DNA from: Bacillus sp. AFS037270
Lineage (GTDB): Bacteria > Bacillota > Bacilli > Bacillales_B > DSM-18226
Length of the DNA: 64,000 bases
Assembly: GCF_002585305.1 (NCBI RefSeq)
Contig: NZ_NUNF01000016.1
Location: forward strand, 62,001 to 126,000
Reading direction: 5' to 3'
Position 1 is the stretch's first letter. Each line of letters opens with the position of its first letter. Below are positions 24,880-34,218 of this stretch, piece by piece. The position numbers were made by a program, and so were the translations under genes. The notes beneath the pieces were generated by a model. It was not told the DNA's origin. It ran no database searches and worked only from the letters and a program-made list of their open reading frames with translations.

Positions 24880-25906
24880 TAAATATAATGCCTATCTAAC
24901 TGTCGGAATCTTTCTGCTCCTGTCAATTCTATTGGGTACGTCCATTGGTACGGTAAATGTGCCAATTCCAACGATTATAAAAATAATCGAAGCGAAACTT
25001 TTTGGATTTGTTTCTCTGGGGCGAATTGATCCAATGTTCATCAATATCGTCTTGGATATTCGTCTCCCCAGAGTGATCTTATCCGGTCTTGTCGGGGCTG
25101 CTCTTGCTGTTGCAGGAGCGGCCTTTCAAGGCTTATTAAGAAACCCGTTGGCCGACCCTTATACACTGGGGGTATCATCCGGTGCATCAGTCGGGGCGGT
25201 CATCACTTTGTTCTTTCAACTTTCGATTCCATTTATTGGTTCTTTTACTCTGCCATTCGTAAGTATCGTTTTTTCACTTGTTACCATCGTTTTTGTTCTT
25301 GTCTTCGCGCGAAAAATGGAGCGTTCCATGAGAGTGGAAACCATTATTTTAACAGGAATTATTTTCAGCTCTTTTCTTGGGGCTCTGATTTCCTTAATGA
25401 TTGCTTTAACGGGTGATGAACTAAGGCAAATTATCAGCTGGCTTTTGGGCAGCGTTTCGATGCGAGGCTGGGAATCCATCCATATTATCCTGCCGTTTTT
25501 TATCATTGGATCGGTCATTTTGATCATGAATGCAAAAGAATTAAATGCAATGTCGTTCGGAGAGGAGAAGGCACAGCATTTAGGAGTCAATGTCCAAAGC
25601 AGAAAATTGATGATCCTAATCGCCGGTTCCATCTTAACAGGTGCGGCAGTAGCTGTTTCAGGAACCATCGGATTTGTAGGGCTTGTCATTCCACATCTGG
25701 CGAGATTATGTTGGAGCCCTGACCATAAGCACCTCTTGCCATTATCGATTTTAACCGGAAGCGGGTTTTTAATCATTGCGGATCTCATTTCAAGGACGAT
25801 CATTTCTCCGACTGAATTACCGATCGGAGTGATCACCGCTTTAATTGGTGCACCGGTCTTTGCCATCATTCTTTTACAAAGAAAAAAGAAGGAAAGAAGT
25901 GGATAA
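24845..25906 (+). CDS. btuC: Cobalamin ABC transporter permease
   Basis: 353 aa of the BtuC/FecCD permease family with about ten helices. 'RLPRVILSGLVGAALAVAGAAFQGLLRNPLA' (read across residues 77-107) and 'GTIGFVGLVIPHLARL' (the L-loop facing the ATPase) are diagnostic. It starts at TTG 24845 inside btuF, with GAAGGAG 9 nt upstream; no later ATG fits the family N-terminus. It passes cobalamin and cobinamide delivered by BtuF. Confidence 0.9.
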   Translation: MLRKSIRTFLNNKYNAYLTVGIFLLLSILLGTSIGTVNVPIPTIIKIIEAKLFGFVSLGRIDPMFINIVLDIRLPRVILSGLVGAALAVAGAAFQGLLRNPLADPYTLGVSSGASVGAVITLFFQLSIPFIGSFTLPFVSIVFSLVTIVFVLVFARKMERSMRVETIILTGIIFSSFLGALISLMIALTGDELRQIISWLLGSVSMRGWESIHIILPFFIIGSVILIMNAKELNAMSFGEEKAQHLGVNVQSRKLMILIAGSILTGAAVAVSGTIGFVGLVIPHLARLCWSPDHKHLLPLSILTGSGFLIIADLISRTIISPTELPIGVITALIGAPVFAIILLQRKKKERSG

Positions 25907-25909
25907 GAA

Positions 25910-27376
25910 ATGATTAGTGTTCAACATATTTCAGGTGGATATACAGGTGAATCCGTTCTTAAAAACGTTTCTTTTGAAGTCGGAACGGGGGAATTGTTTG
26001 GAGTCTTGGGACCAAATGGAAGCGGAAAGACGACTCTTTTAAAACTGCTTAGCGGGATCTTGCCAATTCGTGGTGGTGAGATTTTCTTAAAGGGAAAAAG
26101 GCTTCAAGATTTCTCTACTAAACAGTTGGCGCGTATGGTTGCTGTTTTATCCCAGCATTCCTTCGAATCTTTCTCCTATACAGTAAAAGATACCGTTTCA
26201 CTGGGACGCTATGCCCATCAAAAAGGTTGGTTTCAATCGTGGAGCAAGGAGGATGAAGAGATTGTCCAAACGGTCATGGCACAGACGGGTGTAGCTTCAT
26301 TACAAAATAAAACGATTCAGGAACTATCCGGTGGTGAGAAGCAGCGTGTTTTTTTGGCGCAGGCACTGGCCCAGGAGCCTGAAATTCTTCTTTTGGATGA
26401 ACCGACAAACCATTTGGACCTATCCTATCAAAAAGAATTATTAGATCTCCTCAAACGATGGACGATTGAAAAAGGCTTAACGGTCGTTTCTATTTTTCAT
26501 GATTTAAATCTTGCCGGGCTTTACTGTGATCGGCTTCTCCTGTTGGAAAAAGGGACAATGAATATTCAACATATTCCGAATGAAGTACTGAAAGAAGAGC
26601 GAATTCGAAATGTATTTCATACCGACATCAAGAAGCATCCGCACCCGAAAGTGGCTGCTCCGCAAATGGTTCTGTTACCGAATTTACAGCAAAACGAGAA
26701 TGCCATGAGGATTGATGAAGGGAGGCTTTCTTTTTGTAAAGAATACGTCCAATTTGAATCTCCAATCCCGCTGCGAACGATGTCTTCTGGAGTGGTTGGG
26801 GCGGGGACCGGTTGGTATCAAAAATTCGTGAATCGCCATGTGGATAAAAACTATAACTGCAGTGATCACCGCCAGGAAATGGCGGCTTTTCTTAGCGCAA
26901 ATGGGTTCGAACCGGCGGAGACGGTCGGGATGATGACTGCAGTGTTCCTCGATGATGCGGCATATCAATTGTATGAACACGATGATTTTTCGATCTTTGT
27001 TGTCGTGACAGCTGGTGTTAGCAATGCGATTGATGCTTCCAAAAGTGAAATGCATTCCTATGAATTTTCTCCGGGAACCATTAATACATGGATTTTCGTA
27101 AATGGTGAACTGACCGAGGAGGCATTTATTCAAAGCATTATGACTGCAACTGAAGCAAAAGGTAAGGTGATGAATGATCAAAAGGTGATTGACAAGGTCA
27201 CGGGAACGATTGCGACTGGAACTTCCACTGACAGCATTTTAATTGCCGCCACACAGCAAGGAAAATGTTTAGAATTTGCAGGGACGATTTCGCCTTTAGG
27301 AAAACTCATCAGTAAAGCTGTGTATCAGTGTACAACAAGAGCGTTACAAAAATCGCGAAAAAGGATTCGATCATGA
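25910..27376 (+). CDS. btuD-cbiZ: Cobalamin ABC ATPase fused to adenosylcobinamide amidohydrolase (BtuD-CbiZ)
   Basis: 488 aa. Residues 1-255 are an ABC ATPase: Walker A 'GPNGSGKT' at 34-41, signature 'LSGGE' at 139-143 and Walker B 'ILLLDEP'. Residues about 265-488 are a CbiZ domain ('GVVGAGTGWYQKFVN', 'AVFLDDAAYQ', 'VVTAGVSNAIDAS', 'TGTSTDSILIAATQ'). CbiZ removes aminopropanol from adenosylcobinamide to give adenosylcobyric acid, so import and remodelling are joined in one protein; such fusions occur in Bacillus (YvrA). Its product must be re-amidated by CbiB, whose gene is destroyed next door. ATG 25910 follows GGAAAGAAG. Confidence 0.92.
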   Translation: MISVQHISGGYTGESVLKNVSFEVGTGELFGVLGPNGSGKTTLLKLLSGILPIRGGEIFLKGKRLQDFSTKQLARMVAVLSQHSFESFSYTVKDTVSLGRYAHQKGWFQSWSKEDEEIVQTVMAQTGVASLQNKTIQELSGGEKQRVFLAQALAQEPEILLLDEPTNHLDLSYQKELLDLLKRWTIEKGLTVVSIFHDLNLAGLYCDRLLLLEKGTMNIQHIPNEVLKEERIRNVFHTDIKKHPHPKVAAPQMVLLPNLQQNENAMRIDEGRLSFCKEYVQFESPIPLRTMSSGVVGAGTGWYQKFVNRHVDKNYNCSDHRQEMAAFLSANGFEPAETVGMMTAVFLDDAAYQLYEHDDFSIFVVVTAGVSNAIDASKSEMHSYEFSPGTINTWIFVNGELTEEAFIQSIMTATEAKGKVMNDQKVIDKVTGTIATGTSTDSILIAATQQGKCLEFAGTISPLGKLISKAVYQCTTRALQKSRKRIRS

Positions 27377-27594
27377 TAATTTATCATTTAATCTCAATTA
27401 CGATCGCGTACCTTATTGATATGGTCGTTGGAGACCGGCCTAATTGGCCGCATCCGGTTAAATGGATGGGTAGGATGATTGCTTTTTTTGAACAACGTTG
27501 GAATAAAGGAGAGAGAAAACGAATGAAAGGGGCTTTTATGCTCCTGATCGCTTTATTAGCTGTTCCCAATATCTTTATGAAGCAATGGGCATGA
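27373..27594 (+). pseudogene. cbiB: cbiB (cobD-type adenosylcobinamide-phosphate synthase) 5' remnant
   Basis: 73 codons from ATG 27373 match the CbiB N-terminus ('AYLIDMVVGDRPNWPHPVKWMG', read across residues 11-32), a membrane enzyme of about 310 aa that joins aminopropanol phosphate to cobyric acid. Homology stops near codon 69 at 'NIFMK', where the sequence runs into the inside of the threonine-phosphate decarboxylase gene. One deletion seems to have removed the 3' three quarters of cbiB and the first codons of the next gene. Confidence 0.85.
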
Positions 27595-28615
27595 AGCTTC
27601 CGAATCAGTACCTGGATTTTAGCGCCAATATCAATCCGCCTGGACCGCCAAATGCATTGAAAAAGAAGTGGAATGACTTTTAAAAAAAGGTAACGGTGTA
27701 CCCGGACCCTTATTCCATAACGTTGAAGGAACAACGTCAAAAAAAGAACAGGTCCCGATCGATTATCTGCTGGTAGGAAACGGCGGAGCAGAGCTAATCA
27801 CCCTTGCCGCAAGAATGCTGGAGGGGAAAAAAGTTTTATTGATTCAGCCTACGTTTTCGGAGTACGAACAAGCGTGCAGGGTCAATCGCTGCGAGATCAT
27901 TATAGATCAATTGGAAGAGCCGGATTTTGAACTCAACCTTGATGGCATCCGTCAGAAATTAAGGGATGCAGATGTGCTGTTTTTCTGTAATCCAAACAAT
28001 CCGACAGGAATTCACTACACGAAATCCGACATGATTATGCTGATGGAAGAATGTGAAAAACACGATTGTTTGTTTATATTGGATGAAGCCTTTTACGACT
28101 TTTTGGAGGATTATCAATCGCTTCTTCCATATATTAAGAGATTTCCCAATTTAATAGTGATTCGTTCGATGACCAAAATGTTTGCGATCCCGGGGATTCG
28201 GCTTGGCTATGCAGCTGGAGATCCAGCCACGATTGCGAAGCTTCAAAACTTGTAATCCCATTGGAGCACCAATGCGATTGCTTTGGCAGCTGGTGAATTA
28301 TGTATAGAGGAAGAAGCATTTATTAGACAGACCCAAACATATATTGCAAATGAGCGAATGAGGCTTTTCACTTATTACAAAAAACAGGGGTTTATGGTTT
28401 CAGCTTCCAAGGTGAACTTTTATTTATTGCAGGATCCCTATCGAAAAGCCCAATTTGCCTTATTTGAATTCCTGCTAAAAAAAGGAATCATTCCACGCCA
28501 TATCTTTAATTTTCCTGGTTTAGAAGGAAATTGGCTGCGATTTGCAGTTAAAAACAGTAAAGAAAACGAGCAGTTAATGGAGGTGCTGAACCAATGGCGA
28601 AAGCACCATTGTTGA
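27579..28615 (+). pseudogene. cobD: Threonine-phosphate decarboxylase (CobD) pseudogene
   Basis: The protein is readable in pieces: 'EAMGMKLPNQYLDFSANINP' from 27579, a TAA at 27681-27683, 'KKVTVYPDPYSI', a frameshift near 27735, then 'PIDYLLVGNGGAELITLAAR' to 'IAKLQNL', a TAA at 28253-28255 and a last part to 28615. It is a class I/II PLP aminotransferase-fold enzyme that makes (R)-1-aminopropan-2-ol phosphate; the 'VIRSMTKMFAIPGIRLGY' PLP-lysine segment is kept. The N-terminal residues are lost to the cbiB deletion. At least four lesions make it inactive unless some are sequencing errors. Confidence 0.88.
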
Positions 28616-29166
28616 TCTTTATAACAGGCGGTGTCAGAAGCGGAAAGAGCAGCTTTGCAGAACGGATCGCTGTGGAAAGAGCAGCTGCAACAGGCGGAAA
28701 ACTGCATTATATTGCAACCGGTGTACAGTTTGATTCCGAAATGAAAGAACGAATCAAAAAACATCAGCAGGACCGAGAAAATGCGAGGGTTCACTGGAAT
28801 ACGGTGGAGAAGTTCGTAAGAATTGATGAATTAGCTGCCCATTTTAAAGACCAGGATATTCTGTTGCTTGATTGTGTGACAACCTTATTGAACAATGAAC
28901 TGTATGCTGCTGTACATAAATGGGACCAACCTTTCTTAGATTCAGTGTGTGAAAAGATCATAACCGGAATTTTGGCGATAAAAAGGCAAGCCGGTGCCTT
29001 GGTTGTGGTAAGTAACGAAGTATTACACGAACCGATAATAGAGAATGAACTTGTTTTAGCCTATAAACGTTTGCTTGGTAAAATCCATCAAAGGTTAGTT
29101 GAGGAAGCAGATCGGGCGTATTTAATTGAAGGTGGAATACCGATTGTCATGAAGGAGGTAATGTGA
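28594..29166 (+). CDS. cobU: Adenosylcobinamide kinase / adenosylcobinamide-phosphate guanylyltransferase
   Basis: 190 aa. P-loop 'TGGVRSGKSS' at residues 11-20, the conserved 'ERAAATGGKLHYIATG' and 'RIKKHQQDRE' (guanylylated His region), and 'VVVSNEVLHEPI' fit CobU. It phosphorylates adenosylcobinamide and then transfers GMP, giving AdoCbi-GDP for CobS. It overlaps the end of the cobD pseudogene by 22 nt, and its TGA overlaps the cobQ ATG. The reading frame is intact, unlike its neighbours. Confidence 0.9.
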   Translation: MAKAPLLIFITGGVRSGKSSFAERIAVERAAATGGKLHYIATGVQFDSEMKERIKKHQQDRENARVHWNTVEKFVRIDELAAHFKDQDILLLDCVTTLLNNELYAAVHKWDQPFLDSVCEKIITGILAIKRQAGALVVVSNEVLHEPIIENELVLAYKRLLGKIHQRLVEEADRAYLIEGGIPIVMKEVM

Positions 29167-30674
29167 TGAAGGGAGTGATGATTCAAGGGACGGCATCTGA
29201 TGTGGGAAAAAGTTTAAATGTGACCGCTCTGTGCAGAATGTTTGCCAACGAAGGAATAAAGGTTGCCCCTTTTAAATCACAAAACATGTCCAATAATTCT
29301 TATGTCACTCTTGATGGCAAAGAGATTGGGAGAGCGCAGGGAATGCAGGCAGAAGCAGCGAAGACGGAAGCGAGTGTCTGGATGAATCCGATTTTACTAA
29401 AACCAAGATCGCAAATGCATTCTGAAGTGGTGTATTTGGGAAAGGCTGTTGAATCCTTATCAGGACAGGAATATCGAGACCGCTTTTATGAAAGAGGGCT
29501 TGAGGTGATCAAAGAATCGCTCTCCCATTTAGAAAAGGAATTCGATTTATTGGTAATAGAAGGGGCCGGCAGTCCTGTTGAAATCAATTTAAAAGATCGA
29601 GAGATTGTCAATATGAAAGTGGCAGAAATGGCGGGTGTTCCGGTCATCCTTGTTGCCGATATCGACAGGGGAGGAGTTTTTGCAAGTATTGTTGGCACGC
29701 TTGAATTACTTGAACCGATTGAAAGAAAAAGGGTCTCCGGCTTGTTGATTAATAAATTCCGGGGAGATCGCTCTTTATTTGAAGATGGCATCCGCTGGTT
29801 GGAGGAGAAAACAGGAATCCCTGTTTTAGGAGTTTTGCCATATGTGGAAAACCATATGATAGATGGGGAAGACTCATTATCGATTCATCAGCAATTTAGA
29901 GGCAGAAAAAAAGCTGACCTTGATATTGTCGTGATTCAACTTCCATTTATCTCAAATTATAGTGATTTGTACCCGTTTTTGTACGAAGAAGATGTTTCAC
30001 TGCGCTGGGTGAAAGATCCTTCGGAATTCGGCAGGCCGGATGCAGTGATTATCCCCCGTACAAAAAGCACGATCAGCGATTTGAATGATCTTAGAGCAAA
30101 AAATCTGGATCAATCGATTCAAAGACATTTGGAAGATGGCGGCTTTTTGGTAGGAATTTGCGGCGGCTATCAAATGCTGGGGGATGAATTGGTAGATGAA
30201 GCTGGTTCAGATACAGGGAAAACCTACAGCTACATAAAGGGATTAGGGATGATACCTGCGAAAACATTTTTTAAACGTGAAAAAGAAACTACAAGGACAG
30301 CTGCCAAACTTCACAAGGACACTGGTCTACTCAATCGTCATAGGTTAGCAGGGTACGAGATTCATTTAGGCAGTACCATCTTATCTCGGGAAGGATGTTC
30401 TTTTCTCCAAACCACTGATGGGAAAGCAGATGGCTACTACGGCAAAAACGGCAGAATCATAGGAACGTATCTCCATCATCTCTTTCATAATGACGGTTGG
30501 AGAAACCAATGGTTGAATAAGGTTCGAGAGTGGAAGGGACTTCCAAACAAAGAAGTGGTCCATATAAAAGATTTTAAAGATCAAAGATTTAATGAAATAG
30601 CCCGACAAATGAAAGATCATATCAATTGGGATCTTCTTAATCACATTATTAACCAATGGAGTAGAAGAGCATGA
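29166..30674 (+). CDS. cobQ: Cobyric acid synthase
   Basis: 502 aa, full length. An N-terminal dethiobiotin-synthetase-like ATPase ('GTASDVGKSLNVTALCR', 'PFKSQNMSNNSYVT') is followed by a class I glutamine amidotransferase domain with the nucleophile in 'LVGICGGYQMLG'. It amidates four carboxylates of adenosylcobyrinic acid a,c-diamide. With no corrin-ring genes in view, it would act on imported incomplete corrinoids. ATG 29166 has AAGGAGG 7 nt upstream and overlaps the cobU stop (TGATG). Confidence 0.93.
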   Translation: MKGVMIQGTASDVGKSLNVTALCRMFANEGIKVAPFKSQNMSNNSYVTLDGKEIGRAQGMQAEAAKTEASVWMNPILLKPRSQMHSEVVYLGKAVESLSGQEYRDRFYERGLEVIKESLSHLEKEFDLLVIEGAGSPVEINLKDREIVNMKVAEMAGVPVILVADIDRGGVFASIVGTLELLEPIERKRVSGLLINKFRGDRSLFEDGIRWLEEKTGIPVLGVLPYVENHMIDGEDSLSIHQQFRGRKKADLDIVVIQLPFISNYSDLYPFLYEEDVSLRWVKDPSEFGRPDAVIIPRTKSTISDLNDLRAKNLDQSIQRHLEDGGFLVGICGGYQMLGDELVDEAGSDTGKTYSYIKGLGMIPAKTFFKREKETTRTAAKLHKDTGLLNRHRLAGYEIHLGSTILSREGCSFLQTTDGKADGYYGKNGRIIGTYLHHLFHNDGWRNQWLNKVREWKGLPNKEVVHIKDFKDQRFNEIARQMKDHINWDLLNHIINQWSRRA

Positions 30675-31458
30675 AATTGCTTATGGGGTTGATGATTAAC
30701 CTGCAATTTTTCACATCTATTCCAATTAAGCGGGAACTGCCAATGGATCAACAGAATCTTCGCGGGGCGGTCCAGGCTTTTCCGTTAGTAGGATTAATTC
30801 AAGGAGTTTCTTATTCAATCCTTTTGTATGCTGTGGTGAACTGGACTCCTTTTTCTCATTTAGCTACTGCCTTTCTTTTGTGGTTAGCGACCATTCTTCT
30901 TACAGGAGGCATCCATTTGGATGGCTGGATGGATGCAAGTGATGCTTATTTTTCGTATCAGGATCAGGAAAAAAGGCTTGAGATTATGAAGGACCCGCGA
31001 ACAGGTGCATTTGGAGTCATCTCGGTTATTGTGTTGCTAAGCTGCCGTTTTTTCTTTATCTATGAACTGATTATGAACATTGGGCCTGTAATCTATTACC
31101 TGATTGCTGCATTGCCTTTTTTGGTAAAAGTGTAATGGGTGCGGTACTGCTAACCGTTCAATCAGCTAAAAATGAAGGTCTTGGCAATATGTTTCAACAG
31201 GCCGCAACCGCAAAAGTGCTTTGGATTTATCCATTCTATATCCTTGTTTTTCTGATAGCAGCCTTTTTGTCAAGGGTATTTTTCATCCCTATAAATCTAT
31301 TGCTTTTAGCTTCTATCCTTTGCTATTTTATTTCTCGCAGGAATGCACACAATTGGTTCGGAGGTATTACGGGTGATGTTTTGGGAGCGACAGTAGAAGG
31401 GACTGAATTGATTTTATGGATGACCGTGTGGTTATTGCATTATTTCGTCATGGTTTAA
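30671..31458 (+). pseudogene. cobS: Cobalamin synthase CobS, frameshifted
   Basis: Two abutting frames, 30671-31135 and 31135-31458, together give a full-length CobS of about 262 aa with membrane helices. 'TGGIHLDGWMDASDAYFS' carries the active-site Asp residues and the C-terminal 'ARNAHNWFGGITGDVLGA'-like segment is present. The break is at GGTAAAAGTG near 31125-31133; one more A would restore 'LVKSVMGAVL'. CobS joins AdoCbi-GDP with alpha-ribazole. The lesion is in a homopolymer, so a sequencing or assembly error is possible. Confidence 0.85.
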
Positions 31459-32027
31459 CAGAAGAAAATAAACGAAAAGCGTATTTAGGCTGGAATGATT
31501 TCCCCTAATGCCCGGAATCACACAATTTAGCGACACCCCGTACCCACGATTGTTATTTTTCCAGTGACCTGAACCGGTGCATAAGAACAGCGAATGTATT
31601 GTTTCCAAACAAGGATCTTTTCCTCTTGAAAGATTTGAGGGAAATGGATTTTGGAAAATGGCAAGGAAAAACGTATGAAGAATTGAAAACAGAAAAGCTT
31701 TACCGGCTATGGATTGAAGACCCGTTTAATATTGCTCCGCCGGATGGAGAATCTTTTCAGCTATTTAGCAAAAGAGTTCAAAATGGCTGGAACAGAGTGA
31801 TTCAAGAAATACTTACGAAAAACATGAAGCGCTGTGCAGTGATCACTCATGGAGGAGTGATCAAACATCTTTTAGCAGAATTTGCCCCAGAGATAAAGGA
31901 ATTTTGGAGCTGGAGGGTGCCACATGGTTACGGGATCGAACTTATTTTTGAACAAGAAGCACTAAGGAGGAGAGAACGGTGCATTTTATTACAGGAGGTG
32001 CCTTTAACGGGAAAAGAGCATGGGTAA
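31416..32027 (+). pseudogene. cobC: Alpha-ribazole phosphatase CobC with an in-frame stop
   Basis: From ATG 31416 the frame reads 'MDDRVVIALFRHGLTEENKR' and then meets TAA at 31506-31508. The same frame continues through 'YFSSDLNRCIRTANVLF', 'LREMDFGKWQGKTYEEL' and 'CAVITHGGVIKHLLAE' to 32027. The histidine-phosphatase catalytic residues (RHG, Glu of REMDFG, His of THGG) are all present, so a single T-to-A change (TTA to TAA) may be the only fault. The start lies inside the cobS 3' end. Restart translation downstream would lose the RHG motif. Confidence 0.85.
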
Positions 32028-32428
32028 TAAAAACATATCAGGTCGAAAAGGATGAAGGATGGTTTTCAGCCTATGAAAACCATCCGCTGCCACGGAATGT
32101 AATCCAACATCAAAATTATCTCATCCTGGAAGGCATCGAAATCTGGTTAAAGCTTTTAACCGAGCAGGTTGATGTACAGCAATCCCTGGAAATTTGGAAT
32201 AGCTGCTTAAATGACTGGCTGAAATGGGAGAAGGAAAAGGTCAGCCGAAATGTAATTATAATCGGAACGGATATAACTAAGGGGATTGTACCTGTGGAAA
32301 AAGAAAATCGATTGTGGAGGGATTTAACAGGCTGGGCGTATCAAGATACAGCTGCAAAGGCACAAAAAGTGGATGTAATCTGGTACGGAATCAATCAAAC
32401 CATTAAAGAAAAGGGGAATGTGAAATGA
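31979..32428 (+). CDS. Second, short CobU-like protein
   Basis: 149 aa. 'FITGGAFNGKRAWV' resembles the CobU P-loop but has Asn and Lys-Arg where GxxxSGKS is normal. 'VIIIGTDITKGIVPVEKEN' and 'RLWRDLTGWAYQDTAAKAQKVDVIWYGI' (read in two parts) match the C-terminal CobU pattern (SNEVG-GIVP, R-RD--G--NQ--A). The His-containing guanylylation segment is missing, so it may not do the full CobU reaction. It starts at GTG 31979 with AAGGAGG upstream, overlapping cobC. Its role is unknown. Confidence 0.7.
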   Translation: MHFITGGAFNGKRAWVIKTYQVEKDEGWFSAYENHPLPRNVIQHQNYLILEGIEIWLKLLTEQVDVQQSLEIWNSCLNDWLKWEKEKVSRNVIIIGTDITKGIVPVEKENRLWRDLTGWAYQDTAAKAQKVDVIWYGINQTIKEKGNVK

Positions 32429-33009
32429 GAATTTACACACGAACAGGGGATAAAGGAAAAACAAGCATCATCGGCGGAAGGGTGGATAAAGACGACACCC
32501 GTGTAGAAGCTTACGGAACAGTAGATGAAGTTAATTGTTTTGTCGGGCAAGCAATGGTTGAATTGGACCAGGAAATTTTTGGGGATATAATTGCTGATCT
32601 TCAAAAAATTCAGCATGAATTATTTGATTGCGGAGGAGACCTTGCAAACATATCAGAAAAACGTGAAATCAAACTTCAAGAAGAGTCCATTGAGTACTTG
32701 GAATCAAGAATTGACGAATATATAGCTGAAGCACCTGAGCTGGAACGTTTTATCCTCCCAGGAGGAACAAAGCCAGCCGCAACCATTCACATTGCTAGAA
32801 CAGTAACAAGAAGAGCAGAAAGATTAGTCGTCAAGCTTTCGAAGACAGATCAAAAACCACCGGAAACAGCACAGAAATATTTAAATAGGCTTTCGGACTA
32901 TTTTTTTGCATTGGCAAGGGTCATTAACTTTCGCCTGCACGTGAAAGACGTAGAATATGAACGCAGTGCAAAAGTTTTTCGCAGTGGAAAACGCAAGGAG
33001 GAGAAATGA
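32425..33009 (+). CDS. pduO: PduO-type cob(I)alamin adenosyltransferase
   Basis: 194 aa. 'MRIYTRTGDKGKTSIIGG' is the ATP-binding N-terminus, and 'ERFILPGGTKPAATIHIARTVTRRAERLV' (read across residues 111-139) contains the catalytic Arg/Glu pattern of PduO enzymes (YvqK in B. subtilis). It transfers the 5'-deoxyadenosyl group of ATP to cob(I)alamin, forming the coenzyme used by B12 mutases. It overlaps the previous gene by 4 nt (ATGA), and the following gene begins 2 nt after its stop. Confidence 0.93.
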   Translation: MRIYTRTGDKGKTSIIGGRVDKDDTRVEAYGTVDEVNCFVGQAMVELDQEIFGDIIADLQKIQHELFDCGGDLANISEKREIKLQEESIEYLESRIDEYIAEAPELERFILPGGTKPAATIHIARTVTRRAERLVVKLSKTDQKPPETAQKYLNRLSDYFFALARVINFRLHVKDVEYERSAKVFRSGKRKEEK

Positions 33010-33010
33010 A

Positions 33011-33502
33011 TTGAAGGGAAAAACGATTAGCTTGCTAGGCTTGATGATCGCACTTTCGGCAATTGGAGCAAGCATCAAAATTCCTGCCGTGATTGATAGT
33101 GTGGCATTGGATGCCTTACCGGCTCTTCTTGCTAGTGCATTATTGGGTGTCGGAGCCGGGGCGATTACTGGAGCGTTAGGTCATTTATTATCGGCCTTAA
33201 TCGGAGGATTTCCACTGGGCCCCATGCATTTGTTAATTGCTTCAGAAATGGCTGTACTTGTTTGGATCTTTGGGATTTTATATAAACAAAACAAAAAAGT
33301 CCTGGCTGGTCTCGTTTTTATCGCGGGGAATGCCTTTATCGCTCCTGTACCGTTTATTTTTCTTATGAATAAAGGATTTTATGCTGCTATTGTCCCTTCC
33401 CTTTTAATTGGTTCGTTCCTAAATACAGTGCTTGCTGTAATTTTAATCCCAAGACTTTCATACCTGGCAGAGCATGTATTGAAAAAAAGAGATGTACATT
33501 GA
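33011..33502 (+). CDS. cblT: ECF-type membrane S-component, probable alpha-ribazole transporter (CblT-like)
   Basis: 163 aa with five or six helices: 'LLGLMIALSAIGASIKIPA', 'GAITGALGHLLSALIGGFPL' and more. The start is TTG 33011 with AAGGAGG 9 nt upstream; the frame open from 32957 overlaps pduO without a site. It has the small S-component shape of ECF vitamin transporters. Coupled to a CblS-like kinase it matches the CblT-CblS pair known from Firmicutes, which salvages alpha-ribazole when CobT is absent. The stop overlaps the cblS start. Confidence 0.75.
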   Translation: MKGKTISLLGLMIALSAIGASIKIPAVIDSVALDALPALLASALLGVGAGAITGALGHLLSALIGGFPLGPMHLLIASEMAVLVWIFGILYKQNKKVLAGLVFIAGNAFIAPVPFIFLMNKGFYAAIVPSLLIGSFLNTVLAVILIPRLSYLAEHVLKKRDVH

Positions 33503-34218
33503 TGAGAAACGTTTTAACCATTCCGTTTGATGAGACAGGCAATCTCATTGTTGCCAGCGATAACAGTGGTGCGATTGGTATGAAAAAGGATGATCATGTT
33601 TTTGTGCCATATGAAACGGTTGCCTACTATTCTTTTCGAGTTGCCGTAATGGAATGTATGGCAGCAGGTGGAGACCCTATTTCCGTAATCCTTCACAATT
33701 TTTGCGGGAATGAAGCTTGGGAGAAACTGACAAGTGGAGTTCAAAGAGGAGTAGGTGAGCTTCAATTAAAGAATTTTGCGATTACAGGCAGTACAGAAAG
33801 CAACTTCTCCATGCATCAATCTGCCATAGGGATCATTGTCCTTGGCAAAAAGCAGATTGGAAAAATGGAGGAGATCATTTTTAACGAACAGTCGAAAATC
33901 GCCATCATCGGTAAACCGTTGGTTGGCAATGAGGTAATAGAACAGGAAGATCAAATTGCTCCATTACCCATTTTTAAAAAGATGAGCAGACATGAAGGGA
34001 TAAGGGTTTGGCCTGTTGGTTCTAAAGGCATTCTATCTGAATTAAATAAAATGTTTAAGAACAAGAACTTTTTAAAGGATCAAGTGCTCACGGATGTGGA
34101 TGTAGTGAAATCCTCCGGTCCAAGTACCTGTTTTATTTCTCTTTATCAAGAAAATGTGGAAGAGGAAATAAAAAAATGGACCGGAAGTTATTTTCATTCC
34201 GTCCAAATGAGGGAATAA
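33502..34218 (+). CDS. cblS: Alpha-ribazole kinase (CblS-like, PurM/AIR-synthase fold)
   Basis: 238 aa. 'ASDNSGAIGMKKDDHVFVPY' and 'VAVMECMAAGGDPISVILHNF' resemble the N-terminal half of AIR-synthase-related ATP-binding proteins, as described for CblS, which phosphorylates alpha-ribazole to alpha-ribazole phosphate. That product is the substrate of CobC, encoded (but broken) upstream. No CobT gene is present. ATG 33502 overlaps the cblT stop (TGATG). It is the last gene of the riboswitch-controlled run. Confidence 0.75.
   Translation: MRNVLTIPFDETGNLIVASDNSGAIGMKKDDHVFVPYETVAYYSFRVAVMECMAAGGDPISVILHNFCGNEAWEKLTSGVQRGVGELQLKNFAITGSTESNFSMHQSAIGIIVLGKKQIGKMEEIIFNEQSKIAIIGKPLVGNEVIEQEDQIAPLPIFKKMSRHEGIRVWPVGSKGILSELNKMFKNKNFLKDQVLTDVDVVKSSGPSTCFISLYQENVEEEIKKWTGSYFHSVQMRE

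Noticed and set aside
27681..31508. In-frame TAA codons in cobD and cobC as recoding events
   Set aside because: Selenocysteine uses UGA and pyrrolysine UAG; all three stops are TAA and occur next to a frameshift and a deletion, so gene decay or sequencing error is far more likely.
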